Assembly (NCBI GenBank): GCA_963205385.1
Contig: CAUJKE010000097.1
Span: 1-42,216, forward strand
Direction of reading: 5' to 3'
DNA: 42,216 nt
From: Planctomycetota bacterium
GTDB taxonomy: Bacteria > Planctomycetota > Planctomycetia > Pirellulales > Pirellulaceae
Of the stretch, positions 8,862 through 16,766 are shown one piece after another (position 1 is the first letter of the stretch; each line of letters begins with the position of its first letter). The notes under the pieces were generated by a model. The model saw only the letters and a program-made list of their open reading frames with translations, did not search any database and had not been told where the DNA came from. The translations under genes and the position numbers were made by a program.

Positions 8862-10090
8862 CTTTCGGGCCAGGTCAGGGATTTCCCATCGACAATATCC
8901 AGAGCATGCCGCCGGAACTCGTCTTTCAAGCGCTCATCGAGCAGGCGGTGCGCGTCGCGGCGAGCGACCTGTTCGTGCTCGCGGATGAAGACTCCGTGAA
9001 GCTTTGCCTCCGCTGGCTGGGGGCGATGCACACGCTCGCGCACGTGTCACGCGAGCAAGGCCGCCACATTCTCAACGTCATCAAGGCGGAAGCCGGCATC
9101 GACATTGCCGAGCGCCGGCGACCGCTCGGCGGACGACTCCTCTACGAGCGCGGCGAGACCCGACTCGATCTCCGAATCAACACGATCCCCACGCTGTTTG
9201 GCGAAGATCTCGCCATTCGCGTGCTCGATCGCAAGATTGGCCTGTTGAGCATCGACCAGTTGGGCATGACGCGCACGGAGCAAGCACGGCTGAGAGCCTT
9301 ATTGAAGTCGCCGAGTGGGCTGCTGCTCGTGGCCGGTCCCACCGGCACCGGCAAGACCACCACGCTCTATGCTTGCATTCAACACCTCAACAATGGTGAG
9401 CGCAAAATCAACACGCTGGAAGACCCGGTGGAGTATTCGGTCAAAGGGGTGCGGCAATCGCAAGTCCAGCCGATGCTGGGGGTGGATTTTCCCGAACTCT
9501 TGCGGAGCGTCCTGCGGCAATCGCCGGACATTATCATGATCGGCGAGATTCGCGATCAGGAGACCGCCATGACCGCCGTGCGGGCCGCCAACAGCGGGCA
9601 TCTCGTCCTCGCCACGCTCCACGCGCCGGTCGCCGCGCATGCCGTGCAAAACATGCTCAACCTCGGCGCGCATCCCTATTTCCTGGCGAATTGCCTGCTG
9701 GGCGTCGTGGCGCAGCGCCTCGTCCGCGTGCTGAATCCGGAATCTCGCGTCTCGTACGACATTTCCGAATCGCCGGCCACGTTCGCCGACATCCAAACTT
9801 TGCTAAGTCCCGGCGAAGGCCAGAACATCTATGGCCCCGGCGCACTCGGTCACGACGCTGTTCCGCCCTACATCGCGCGGACCGGCCTGTTCGAAGTGCT
9901 GACCATGAACAAAGAACTCCGTCGCCTGGTCGCCGAGGCCCGCCCCGCCGAGGAAATTGAACGCCAGGCCATTGCGCTGGGAATGGTTGAATTCCGCCGC
10001 GCGGCGCTCCTGAAAGTCGCCCAAGGGGTCACGAGCATCGAGGAAATGATGCGCGTCGTGCCGAGCGCGCATTTGGGGGCGGAGGACTAA
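8858..10090 (+). CDS. GspE/PilB/PilT-type secretion ATPase
   Basis: 410 residues, shorter than full GspE or PilB (about 550) because the N1 domain is missing. Visible parts are the N2-like domain with 'GIDIAERRRPLGGRL' (80-94), 'RINTIPTLFGEDLAIRVLD' (106-124), Walker A 'GPTGTGKTTTL' (160-170), Asp box 'LEDPVEY' (187-193), Walker B 'DIIMIGEIRDQETA' (224-237) and His box 'GHLVLATLHA' (247-256). Such hexameric ATPases drive type II secretion or type IV pilus assembly or retraction. The CxxC...CxxC zinc module usually found just before 'RTGLFE' (here 341-346) is missing; the region 293-340 contains no cysteine. No pilin, GspF or other pilus gene is adjacent. Cotranslated with the STAS protein. 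It could be an accessory ATPase of a pilus or secretion machine encoded elsewhere. Confidence 0.9.
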   Translation: MTFGPGQGFPIDNIQSMPPELVFQALIEQAVRVAASDLFVLADEDSVKLCLRWLGAMHTLAHVSREQGRHILNVIKAEAGIDIAERRRPLGGRLLYERGETRLDLRINTIPTLFGEDLAIRVLDRKIGLLSIDQLGMTRTEQARLRALLKSPSGLLLVAGPTGTGKTTTLYACIQHLNNGERKINTLEDPVEYSVKGVRQSQVQPMLGVDFPELLRSVLRQSPDIIMIGEIRDQETAMTAVRAANSGHLVLATLHAPVAAHAVQNMLNLGAHPYFLANCLLGVVAQRLVRVLNPESRVSYDISESPATFADIQTLLSPGEGQNIYGPGALGHDAVPPYIARTGLFEVLTMNKELRRLVAEARPAEEIERQAIALGMVEFRRAALLKVAQGVTSIEEMMRVVPSAHLGAED

Positions 10091-10123
10091 TCGCTGACGT
10101 TAGTGTGAGGGTGTGACGATCGC

Positions 10124-10738
10124 TCACCGCACGACAAAAACATCGCGGAGTACAGCCACCCAGGTTCCCGAAACCGCCCACGCGAGCGCCGTACAGTTCA
10201 GCACGACGGTCAGCCAATAAATCGCCTGAAAGTTAGCCTTTCTCGTCTTATGGCGATACCGCCGCTGAGCGAGGAGTGCGCCGGGCCAGCCCCCTAACAG
10301 GCTCAGCCAATGTAACGTGTTCTCAGACGTTCGCCAGCGATAGTTCACCGCTGCCAACTTATCGGAACCATAAGCCCAAAAAGTCACGCCGCTGACAATC
10401 AGATATAGCAGCGGTACAAATACGGAAGTCTTTTCATAATACGCCAGTGCAACCAGGGTGGAGTAGAATGCGACCACGATTGCCGCCACATTCGAACCGG
10501 TGGCCGCGCGTGGGGCGGAAGTCGCTTCGTCCAGATAGCACGCATCGCGTGCCCGAAGACGATCCTGCGAGTCCCTTTCGATCTCGTAGGTCAATTGATC
10601 GCCCTCGGTGGGTCGCCGAAGACCTCGATTCGAGAACGCGGTGATATGCACGAAGACCTTATCCCCTCCCGCGCTCGGCGCAATGAACCCAAACCCCCGC
10701 TCATCGTTCCAGTCGCGAAGACGTCCGTGATGCCGCAT
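10124..10738 (-). CDS. Cold-shock domain + DUF1294 membrane protein
   Basis: 204 residues. Residues 1-66 form a cold-shock (OB-fold) domain: 'GRLRDWNDERGFGFIAPS' (5-22) contains the RNP1-like GFGFI, and 'DKVFVHITAF' the RNP2-like VFVH. After a linker there are about four hydrophobic helices, with the DUF1294 pattern 'YGSDKLAA', 'RTSENTLHWLSLLGGWPGA' and 'QRRYRHKTRKANFQ'. This CSD-DUF1294 arrangement is a recurrent bacterial fusion; the cold-shock part probably binds nucleic acid at the membrane, but its role is not known. It is transcribed convergently toward the ATPase gene (33 bp between stops) and divergently from the DUF1080 gene at 10903. Confidence 0.85.
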   Translation of the reverse strand: MRHHGRLRDWNDERGFGFIAPSAGGDKVFVHITAFSNRGLRRPTEGDQLTYEIERDSQDRLRARDACYLDEATSAPRAATGSNVAAIVVAFYSTLVALAYYEKTSVFVPLLYLIVSGVTFWAYGSDKLAAVNYRWRTSENTLHWLSLLGGWPGALLAQRRYRHKTRKANFQAIYWLTVVLNCTALAWAVSGTWVAVLRDVFVVR

Positions 10739-10902
10739 GCGCCGGGTTTACCGCTGAAAGTAGACGCCGTAATGGACAGATTGATCCCTTGTTTTGCCAT
10801 GCTAATGTGGCAATGACAAGCGTGCAATTCTCCGCGGCATCAATTATGCTACGAGTCCAACCTGTTTTTCCCACCTTTAGCTTTTTGCTCAGGAGTCCAC
10901 AC

Positions 10903-11601
10903 ATGCGTTGCACGCACTTGTTCCTTTTTGCTCTCACACTCGTCGTGGGAGCGGCTAGCGTTCAGGCCGAAGAGAAATTGAATACGCCGCCGGAAGGCTT
11001 CACGGCGCTCTTCAACGGCAAGGATCTGACGAACTGGAAAGGACTCATGAAGGGTCCCAATGATAACCCCATCAAGCGCGCTGCGCTCTCGCCTGAGGAC
11101 GCGAAGAAATTCCAAGCGGAAGCGGATGAAGATATGCGGAAGCATTGGAGCGTCAAGGACGGGATCATCGTCTTCGACGGCAAGGGGCGCAGCCTCTCGA
11201 CCGCCAAGGACTATGGCGATTTTGAAATGTACGTCGATTGGAAGATCGAGCCCAAGGGGGACAGCGGCATCTATTTGCGCGGCACGCCGCAGGTGCAGAT
11301 TTGGGATACCGAACTCAAGAACGGCGCCCACGTCGGCTCCGGCGGCTTGTACAACAACAAGACCCACCCGAGCACCCCCTCGGTGAAAGCCGACAAGCCG
11401 GTCGGCGAGTGGAACACGTTCTACATCAAGATGGTCGGCGATAAGGTGACCGTGAAGCTCAACGGCGTGCTCGTCGTCGATAACATCCCGCTGGAAAACT
11501 ATTGGGACTACAGCCAGCCGATCTTCGCCAAGGGGCCCATCGAATTGCAGAACCACGGCAACACGCTGTACTTCCGCAACATCTATATCAAGGAGCTATA
11601 A
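10903..11601 (+). CDS. Exported 3-keto-disaccharide hydrolase (DUF1080)
   Basis: 232 residues. The ATG at 10903 has AGGAGT at 10891-10896 as binding site and begins a signal peptide (MRCTHLFLFALTLVVGAASV, cleavage near 'VQAEE'). The mature protein starts 'EGFTALFNGKDLTNWKG', the hallmark of DUF1080, and continues with the concanavalin-like jelly roll: 'DFEMYVDWKIEPKGDSGIYL', 'RGTPQVQIWDT', 'GSGGLYNN', ending 'IELQNHGNTLYFRNIYIKEL'. Members are periplasmic or extracellular glycoside hydrolases acting on 3-keto-glycosides; planctomycetes carry many copies. The true substrate is unknown. It is monocistronic by layout. The 164 bp before it form the divergent promoter region with the cold-shock/DUF1294 gene, and include a 6-bp inverted repeat TTGCCA/TGGCAA near 10795-10812. 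Confidence 0.92.
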   Translation: MRCTHLFLFALTLVVGAASVQAEEKLNTPPEGFTALFNGKDLTNWKGLMKGPNDNPIKRAALSPEDAKKFQAEADEDMRKHWSVKDGIIVFDGKGRSLSTAKDYGDFEMYVDWKIEPKGDSGIYLRGTPQVQIWDTELKNGAHVGSGGLYNNKTHPSTPSVKADKPVGEWNTFYIKMVGDKVTVKLNGVLVVDNIPLENYWDYSQPIFAKGPIELQNHGNTLYFRNIYIKEL

Positions 11602-12033
11602 GCGTCCCGCAGGGACGACGTCGTCTGACAGACGGGGGCCACGCCCCGCGCGCCCCCGCTGACGCCGGCCCAAGAACGAGGAAAGGCGCGCCGAGTATGA
11701 AACTCGACGCGCCATGAGACCGGGTTCGCCTCGGTTCCGAGCGAAGCAAACGTGGGATAAATCGAAGGCTGGCTCGTACGCTGACGACTTCGTCGGATTA
11801 GCGTGGGGGACACAAGACGCGGTCGCCTGCAAGTCATCCTTCAACAAGGTTGATTACAACGTGCTAGCAGCGACTTTGCAATCACTAAGTGGGTGTAGCG
11901 GTTGATATTTTCGCTGAAATTCCGTGGACTCCCCTTATCTGAGGGAAAAACCACGCTTCGCTACCTCCCCTATCGGCGGCGATGGGGGCAAGATAGGGTG
12001 CGTTTTTGATCGCACTCGCGCGCGGAAGCCTTG
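11602..12033. other. Intergenic region with hairpins (11602-12033)
   Basis: No convincing gene. Short open frames here have neither a binding site nor a protein-like composition. Immediately after the stop of the DUF1080 gene is a short hairpin, CGTCCC-GCA-GGGACG (11603-11617). A second inverted repeat lies at 11685-11696 / 11702-11713 (12 bp with one mismatch, 5-nt loop). Neither is followed by a T-run, so they could be REP-like units or rho-independent-like 3' structures. The last 150 bp should contain the promoter of the methyltransferase gene. Confidence 0.5.
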
Positions 12034-13227
12034 ATGTCCACCATTCCCCAAGTCGTGCTCAAGCCCCGCAAGGCGGCCCCATTCTTTGGTCGTCATCCCT
12101 GGGTGCTCGCCACCGCGATCGACACGATTACCGGCGAGGTGCAAGACGGCGACATCGTGGATTTAACAGCCGAGAACGGACATTGGATCGCGCGCGGAAT
12201 TTTCAACGGGCGAAGCCACATTCGCGTGCGGTTGTATACCTGGAACGCGGACGAAACGCTCAACGGCGATTTTTGGCGCGGGCGAATGCAAACCGCGCTC
12301 GCTTTGCGCACCGAACTAGGCTACACCGCGCCCCGCGGCGCGGCGCGGTTGATTTACAGCGAAGCAGACGGGCTCAGCGGGCTGATCGTCGATCGCTTTG
12401 CCGAATACCTCGTGGTGCAACCGACAGCGCTCAGCATGGCGCGCCGCCTTGACGAACTGGTTCCCATCCTCGCCGGCCTCGCATCGCCGCGCGGCATTAT
12501 CGTCCGCGCGGAACCGAGCATGGCGAAGCTGGAAGGTTTCGAGATGACGCCGAGCGTCGCATGGGGCGATTCGCCGGAAGACATCGTGTTTCTGGACGAA
12601 CATGGCGTGCAGTTCGGCGTGCAACTGTTGCAGGGCCAGAAGACTGGCTTCTATCTCGATCAGCGCGAGAATCGCCGCGTCGCCGCCGGCTACTTCGCAG
12701 GTCGCAGCGTGCTCGACGTTTGCTGTTATAGCGGCGGGTTCGCGCTCGCCGCCGCCAAACTAGGCCATGCCAAGTCAGTCCTCGGCATCGATTCCAGCAG
12801 TCACGCCATTGAGCTCGCCAAAGCCAACGCGCAACTGAATGAACTCACCAACGTGCAATTCGAAACCGGCGAATGTTTTGAAACATTGGAAACGCGGCGC
12901 ACTCGCGGCGAGCGTTACGATGCCATCGTGCTCGACCCGCCTAAATTCGCGCGGGGGCGGCGGGGCGTGGATGTCGCGCTCCGGGCGTATCATCGGCTGA
13001 ATCAACTGGCCGTGGAATTGCTCACCCCAGGCGGCATCCTGGTGACGTGCAGTTGCAGCGGCGGCGTGATGCCTGAAGATTTTCAGTCGATGCTGCTAGG
13101 CGTGGCGATGAAGACCAAGCGCGACATTCAAATCCTGGAGCGGCGCGGCGCGGCGCCAGATCACCCCGTTCGCGTGACGTGCGCCGAGAACGAGTATCTC
13201 AAGTGCTTCATTTGTCGCGTGTCGTAG
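12034..13227 (+). CDS. rlmI: RlmI-type 23S rRNA (cytosine-C5) methyltransferase
   Basis: 397 residues from the ATG at 12034 (an in-frame TTG at 12031 adds one residue). The N-terminus is a PUA-like domain ('HPWVLATAIDTITGEVQDGD', then 'GHWIARGIFNGRSHIRVRLY'), followed by a middle EEHEHEE-type domain and a class I SAM fold: motif I 'VLDVCCYSGGFALAAAKLG', 'VLGIDSSSHAIELAKAN', and motif IV 'IVLDPPKFARGRRG'. 'LVTCSCSGGVMPEDF' carries the catalytic Cys region. RlmI methylates C1962 of E. coli 23S rRNA at C5 using SAM. The domain order matches the YccW/RlmI family; assignment to the exact rRNA position is by family knowledge. The gene ends 32 bp from the convergent lipoprotein gene. Confidence 0.85.
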   Translation: MSTIPQVVLKPRKAAPFFGRHPWVLATAIDTITGEVQDGDIVDLTAENGHWIARGIFNGRSHIRVRLYTWNADETLNGDFWRGRMQTALALRTELGYTAPRGAARLIYSEADGLSGLIVDRFAEYLVVQPTALSMARRLDELVPILAGLASPRGIIVRAEPSMAKLEGFEMTPSVAWGDSPEDIVFLDEHGVQFGVQLLQGQKTGFYLDQRENRRVAAGYFAGRSVLDVCCYSGGFALAAAKLGHAKSVLGIDSSSHAIELAKANAQLNELTNVQFETGECFETLETRRTRGERYDAIVLDPPKFARGRRGVDVALRAYHRLNQLAVELLTPGGILVTCSCSGGVMPEDFQSMLLGVAMKTKRDIQILERRGAAPDHPVRVTCAENEYLKCFICRVS

Positions 13228-13259
13228 GTCCACGTCGCTTCCCGCGTTAACCACTCGGG

Positions 13260-14135
13260 TTAGTCCAGCGGCGTGGCGATGGGGGCTTGCAGCTTTTCCG
13301 GGGCGAAGACGTCGTCGTACTGCGTTTGCGCAAGGCGAATGAGCAGCACCTTCTGTTCGCCAGCGGCGCCGGACGCAAAGAACTGCTTGCCAATTCCCTT
13401 CTGATCCGCGGAACAAGACGCCACGATGACTTCGCCCGGCGAGAGCACCAGCTCCATTTTCAATTCGCCGACGATCTTGTGTTCCTTGCCTGCTTCGGGA
13501 TGAAACATCCCTTCCTGGCCAACCCAACGCTGTTTGGTTGCGCCGTGTTCAATCTCCGGCACCAGTTCGATTCGCACCCGCCCATCCCCCTGCGGAAACG
13601 CCTTCACGGCGAACAAGCACTGCGCATTGTGAAACGTTTGGCCGGTGAGCGCGCCGTCGTGTTGCATTAGCAGCGTCAGTTCTTCGCGGGGACTCCCCGT
13701 CAGAATAACGCCGCGCTTGCCGGCGCGCGTTTGTAATTGTCGCTGCGTCGCTGTGACATCGCCGCCAGCGTTGAACCCACCGCCGGCCACCGCCAAGGGG
13801 TCGGCCTTTTCATCCAGCAACGTTCGCAAGAGCGGCGGCATCTGTGATCCGCAGATTCCCATCCGCATGCCGTTTTGATGCAAACAGACGCGGATCGGGC
13901 TGGGAAGTTGCTGCTCGTCAATCGACCGCCAGATTTCGTCCTGCCGGGCCTGGGCTTCGCCGGACATCCGCACAAAGGCGATTTCCAACGTGACCGAATC
14001 CGTCGACATTTTGGCGACCGGCAGACTCGGCGGCGCGCTGGCTTCTTCTTTCCAAAACGCGCAGCCCCCCACCATCGCCACGAGGGAAACTCCCCCAAGC
14101 AACAGGAAGGGCCAGTAATGTCTGCCGAACAACAT
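13260..14135 (-). CDS. Lipoprotein of unknown function
   Basis: About 291 residues from the ATG at 14135 (MLFGRHYWPFLLLGGVSLVA); an in-frame start at 14198 would put 21 extra residues before the signal and is less likely. The signal ends in a lipobox, 'MVGGC', so the protein should be lipid-anchored. The mature part has no motif that I recognise. Notable segments are 'DSVTLEIAFVRMSGEAQ', 'VCLHQNGMRMGICGSQMPP', 'GVILTGSPREELTLLMQHDG' and 'LSPGEVIVASCSADQKGIGK'. The residue 'IWRSIDEQQL' stretch after the first strand and the beta-rich second half suggest a two-domain periplasmic or outer-membrane-associated protein. It is divergent from ilvN, with 187 bp between the starts. No function is claimed. 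Confidence 0.7.
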   Translation of the reverse strand: MLFGRHYWPFLLLGGVSLVAMVGGCAFWKEEASAPPSLPVAKMSTDSVTLEIAFVRMSGEAQARQDEIWRSIDEQQLPSPIRVCLHQNGMRMGICGSQMPPLLRTLLDEKADPLAVAGGGFNAGGDVTATQRQLQTRAGKRGVILTGSPREELTLLMQHDGALTGQTFHNAQCLFAVKAFPQGDGRVRIELVPEIEHGATKQRWVGQEGMFHPEAGKEHKIVGELKMELVLSPGEVIVASCSADQKGIGKQFFASGAAGEQKVLLIRLAQTQYDDVFAPEKLQAPIATPLD

Positions 14136-14322
14136 CCGTGTCTCGAAAATTGCAGAACCCGCGGCGCAGCGGCGCTGCTGGCGGGCGGAAAGTACCAAAG
14201 CGGCCGTTTTCCGTCAACAGTTCCTATTTCTTGCCCCACCTTTGGGAAGGGCTCTCCCCTTGTCGGTCTGAAGTCCTGAAACTATCCTGACCAGTTTACT
14301 TGGTTTAGCTTTGGAGCCTCCC

Positions 14323-14874
14323 ATGCGACACGTGCTGTCTGCCGTGGTGCAAAACGTGCCTGGTGTGCTCGCGCACATTTCCGGCATGCTCGCCTCGCGC
14401 GGTTACAACATCGACTCTCTCGCCGTGGGCGAGACGGAAGATCCCAACCTCTCGCGGATGACGTTCGTCGTCGTCGGCGACGCCCGCGTCCTGGAGCAAG
14501 TTCGCAAGCAACTCGAGAAGATCGTCACGGTGGTGAAGGTCGTCGATGTCAGCGCTCAGGATTATGTCGAGCGCGACCTGATGTTGCTCAAGATCAAGGC
14601 TCCCGCCGGCACGACGCGGACGGAGATTCGCGAACTCGTCGATATCTTCCGGGGCAAAATCGTCGATGTGGGCGCCGAGGAAATCGTCATCGAAATCTCC
14701 GGCCGCGAAAGCAAGATTCAGGCGTTCATCGAACGGATGCGTCCCTACGGCATCACGGAACTGGTCCGCACCGGCCGCATCGCCATGGTCCGCAGTGGCC
14801 AAGGCGAGTCTGAATCCGCCCCGGTCGAAGAGTCCGGCTCCATCAATAAATTCGTCAACCAACCGGTGAAGTAG
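14323..14874 (+). CDS. ilvN: Acetolactate synthase small (regulatory) subunit
   Basis: 183 residues from the ATG at 14323, preceded by TTGGAGCC (GGAG at 14313-14316). The N-terminal ACT domain is clear: 'HVLSAVVQNVPGVLAHISGM', 'SRGYNIDSLAVGETED', 'LSRMTFVVVGD'. The second half has the IlvN C-terminal domain ('DLMLLKIKAP', 'DIFRGKIVDVGAEEIVIEIS', 'GITELVRTGRIAM'). IlvN stabilises acetolactate synthase and mediates valine feedback. The catalytic subunit gene (ilvB/ilvI) is not in the adjacent DNA. The next gene, 69 bp downstream, is ilvC, the following pathway step, so the two are probably cotranscribed. Confidence 0.95.
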   Translation: MRHVLSAVVQNVPGVLAHISGMLASRGYNIDSLAVGETEDPNLSRMTFVVVGDARVLEQVRKQLEKIVTVVKVVDVSAQDYVERDLMLLKIKAPAGTTRTEIRELVDIFRGKIVDVGAEEIVIEISGRESKIQAFIERMRPYGITELVRTGRIAMVRSGQGESESAPVEESGSINKFVNQPVK

Positions 14875-14943
14875 CCTCAGCGAAATCGCCTCATCGCCAA
14901 CTTGCATTCCTCGTACATTCTTCAGTTCAACTCGGAAACGCAC

Positions 14944-15948
14944 ATGCCTGCCAAAATCTATTACGATAACGACGCCGATCTCTCCGCCCTCAAAGGCAAG
15001 ACCATTGCCATCTTGGGTTACGGTTCCCAAGGACACGCCCAAGCCCAGAACCTCAAGGACAGTGGCTTGACGGTGATTGTCGGCCAGCGTCCCGGCAGCC
15101 CCAATTACGACCTGGCCGTTGAGCATGGCTTCAAGCCGGTCTCGGCCGCCGAGGCCACCGAGGCCGCCGATGTCGTCAACATCCTGCTCCCCGATGAAGT
15201 GCAAGGGGATGTTTATCGCAACGACATTCGCCAGCACCTCAAGCCGGGCAACATCCTGATGAGCTCGCACGGGTTCAACATGCACTTTGGCCAGGTCGAG
15301 CCGCCGCAGGGGGTCGCTGCGATGCTCGTCGCCCCCAAAGGCCCCGGCCATTTGGTGCGGAGCGAATATGTCAAAGGGGGCGGCGTGCCGTGCCTGATCG
15401 CGTTGGGCGCGAACGCCTCGCCGGACACGCTCAAGGCTGGCCTCGCATATGCAAAGGGAATTGGCGGCACGCGCGGCGGGGTGATTGAAACCACGATCGC
15501 CGAAGAGACCGAGACCGACCTGTTCGGGGAGCAAGTCGTCCTCTGCGGCGGCGTCAGCGAACTGGTCAAAGCCGGTTTTGAAACGCTGGTGGAAGCCGGC
15601 TATCAACCGGAAATGGCCTACTTCGAGTGCATGCACGAGCTGAAGCTGATCGTCGATTTGTTCTACCAAGGCGGTTTGAACTACATGCGGTATAGCGTGT
15701 CGAACACGGCCGAGTTCGGCGATTACACCCGTGGCCCGCGAATCATCACCGACGAGACCAAGCAGGTGATGAAGCAGATTCTCAAAGAAATTCAAACCGG
15801 GCAATTCGCCAAGGAATGGATCCTCGAGAACCGGGCCGGCGCCCCTGCGTTCAAAGCCGTCCGCCGCCTCGAACGCCAGCATCCGCTCGAAGAAGTCGGC
15901 CGCCGCTTGCGCAAGCTGATGAAGTGGATTGACTCCAAAGAAGTGTAG
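14944..15948 (+). CDS. ilvC: Ketol-acid reductoisomerase (NADP+)
   Basis: 334 residues, typical of class I KARI. It converts 2-acetolactate or 2-aceto-2-hydroxybutyrate to the dihydroxy acids in valine, leucine and isoleucine synthesis, with Mg2+ and NAD(P)H. The Rossmann motif is '[20 protein letters not shown]', followed by 'VGQRPGSPN' and '[11 protein letters not shown]'. Family segments '[11 protein letters not shown]', '[20 protein letters not shown]' (with the Asp and Glu metal ligands) and '[15 protein letters not shown]' are present. The start at 14944 ([19 protein letters not shown]) matches family N-termini; an upstream in-frame TTG is unlikely. It is cotranscribed with ilvN by spacing. 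A repeat-rich hairpin region follows at 15961-16076. Confidence 0.96.
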   Translation: MPAKIYYDNDADLSALKGKTIAILGYGSQGHAQAQNLKDSGLTVIVGQRPGSPNYDLAVEHGFKPVSAAEATEAADVVNILLPDEVQGDVYRNDIRQHLKPGNILMSSHGFNMHFGQVEPPQGVAAMLVAPKGPGHLVRSEYVKGGGVPCLIALGANASPDTLKAGLAYAKGIGGTRGGVIETTIAEETETDLFGEQVVLCGGVSELVKAGFETLVEAGYQPEMAYFECMHELKLIVDLFYQGGLNYMRYSVSNTAEFGDYTRGPRIITDETKQVMKQILKEIQTGQFAKEWILENRAGAPAFKAVRRLERQHPLEEVGRRLRKLMKWIDSKEV

Positions 15949-15960
15949 CCGCCGTTGGCG

Positions 15961-16076
15961 GAATATCGAAATCCGAATATCGAAATCCGAAACGAAGAGC
16001 AGGCGTTCTTTGTTTCGGATATTTGGATTTTGGTTTTTGAATTTGTTTCGGATTTCGACATTCGATATTCGGATTT
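15961..16076. repeat. Imperfect long hairpin with tandem 14-bp repeat after ilvC
   Basis: Between ilvC and the next gene is AT-richer DNA made from repeats of the sense 'gaatatcgaaatcc' (two tandem copies, 15961-15988). The arm 15969-15993 is the reverse complement of 16045-16076, except that the right arm has 7 extra bases (near 16059-16065). The spacer of about 50 nt also contains related 'ttcggat' and 'tttggatttt' pieces. Transcribed from ilvC it would fold into a long stem. It is probably a repeat-derived intergenic element that may act as a terminator. Confidence 0.7.
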
Positions 16077-16082
16077 AGACCT

Positions 16083-16349
16083 ATGACCTACCCTGCCGCC
16101 ATCAACGTCTTCGACTCCCTCCAACCTGGCGACCGCGTCGAGATCACCCACGAGGTGAAGGTTGGCTTTCGCAAGTGGTCCAGCGTCACCACGGGGGAGG
16201 TCGTCAGCAAAGAGCGCCGGCGGCATGGCCTGCACGAGAAGCGCAACTTCGACGACAAGGTCTGGAGCGACTGTTTGGTGCTCAAACGCGACGACGGCGA
16301 ATTGACGACCATCACGCTGGATGAGTTTTCGGACCTGCGGAAAGTGTAG
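16083..16349 (+). CDS. Small conserved-looking hypothetical protein
   Basis: 88 residues (MTYPAAINVFDSLQPGDRVE...). Composition and codon use are those of a real gene. 'LQPGDRVEITHEVKVG' and 'WSSVTTGEVVSKERRRHGLH', followed by 'VWSDCLVLKRDDGELTTITL', suggest a small all-beta (SH3- or KOW-like) barrel with a basic loop, so nucleic-acid binding is possible but unproven. It starts 6 bp after the inverted repeat that follows ilvC; no strong ribosome binding site is visible because the upstream bases belong to the repeat. No function is assigned. Confidence 0.65.
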   Translation: MTYPAAINVFDSLQPGDRVEITHEVKVGFRKWSSVTTGEVVSKERRRHGLHEKRNFDDKVWSDCLVLKRDDGELTTITLDEFSDLRKV

Positions 16350-16449
16350 GCGTCGCGAGCACCCACACGCGTCCGCATCGCCTTCGACCCTGAAAAGCCG
16401 CGTCGCGCCAGCGCCCTCGTTCCGAGTTTTCTTTCGCGTCTGGCCGTTC

Positions 16450-16455
16450 TATAAT
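16450..16455 (+). promoter_or_regulatory. Possible -10 box for the toxin-antitoxin operon
   Basis: A perfect TATAAT lies about 50 bp upstream of the antitoxin ATG at 16506. The hexamer 17 bp further upstream (TTTTCT, 16427-16432) is a poor -35 match, so this is a tentative promoter. The binding site AAGGAGA (16493-16499) before the antitoxin start is strong. Confidence 0.35.
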
Positions 16456-16505
16456 TAGCAATCAAGCGGTCGCAACCCTGCGCCGCCTTTGATAAGGAGA
16501 GACCT

Positions 16506-16766
16506 ATGGCAACCGTCGATATCGAAGCCCTGCTGAAAAGAGTCGAGAGTCTCGAATCGGAGGTCGCAGAATTACGGGCGAGAGTTGCACCAAGGAAAAA
16601 GCACTGGCGCGAACTGGCGGGTAGTTTTAGCGGGAATGAGGTCATGCGCGCCATTGACGAAGCAGCGCTGCGCTATCGCGAGGCAGACCGTGAGGCGGCC
16701 CGCAACGATCCAACCTATTTCGACGATCATGATGAGGATGAGGGTGAGAAGGAGGACGAAGGATGA
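16506..16766 (+). CDS. Putative antitoxin with N-terminal coiled coil
   Basis: 86 residues. The start has an excellent AAGGAGA binding site at 16493-16499. Residues 5-28 form a heptad pattern ('IEALLKRVESLESEVAELRA') that predicts a short coiled coil for dimerisation. The middle ('HWRELAGSFSGNEVMRAIDE', 'ALRYREADREAARND') looks like the toxin-embracing tail of VapB-type antitoxins ('W..LAGSF' followed by an R/E-rich helix). The C-terminus is very acidic (DDHDEDEGEKEDEG). No AbrB, MetJ/Arc or Phd DNA-binding domain can be seen, so this is not a canonical VapB. Its stop overlaps the PIN gene start (ATGA, 16763-16766), the classic toxin-antitoxin layout. The antitoxin role is inferred from this context. 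Confidence 0.75.
   Translation: MATVDIEALLKRVESLESEVAELRARVAPRKKHWRELAGSFSGNEVMRAIDEAALRYREADREAARNDPTYFDDHDEDEGEKEDEG

Noticed and set aside
11714..11905. 63-codon plus-strand frame after the DUF1080 gene
   Set aside because: No binding site, its start overlaps a hairpin arm, and no protein-like pattern.
14305..15882. 525-codon open frame on the minus strand opposite ilvN-ilvC
   Set aside because: Antisense shadow caused by GC-rich third positions of two certain genes; the product is His/Arg/Asp-rich without domain signatures.
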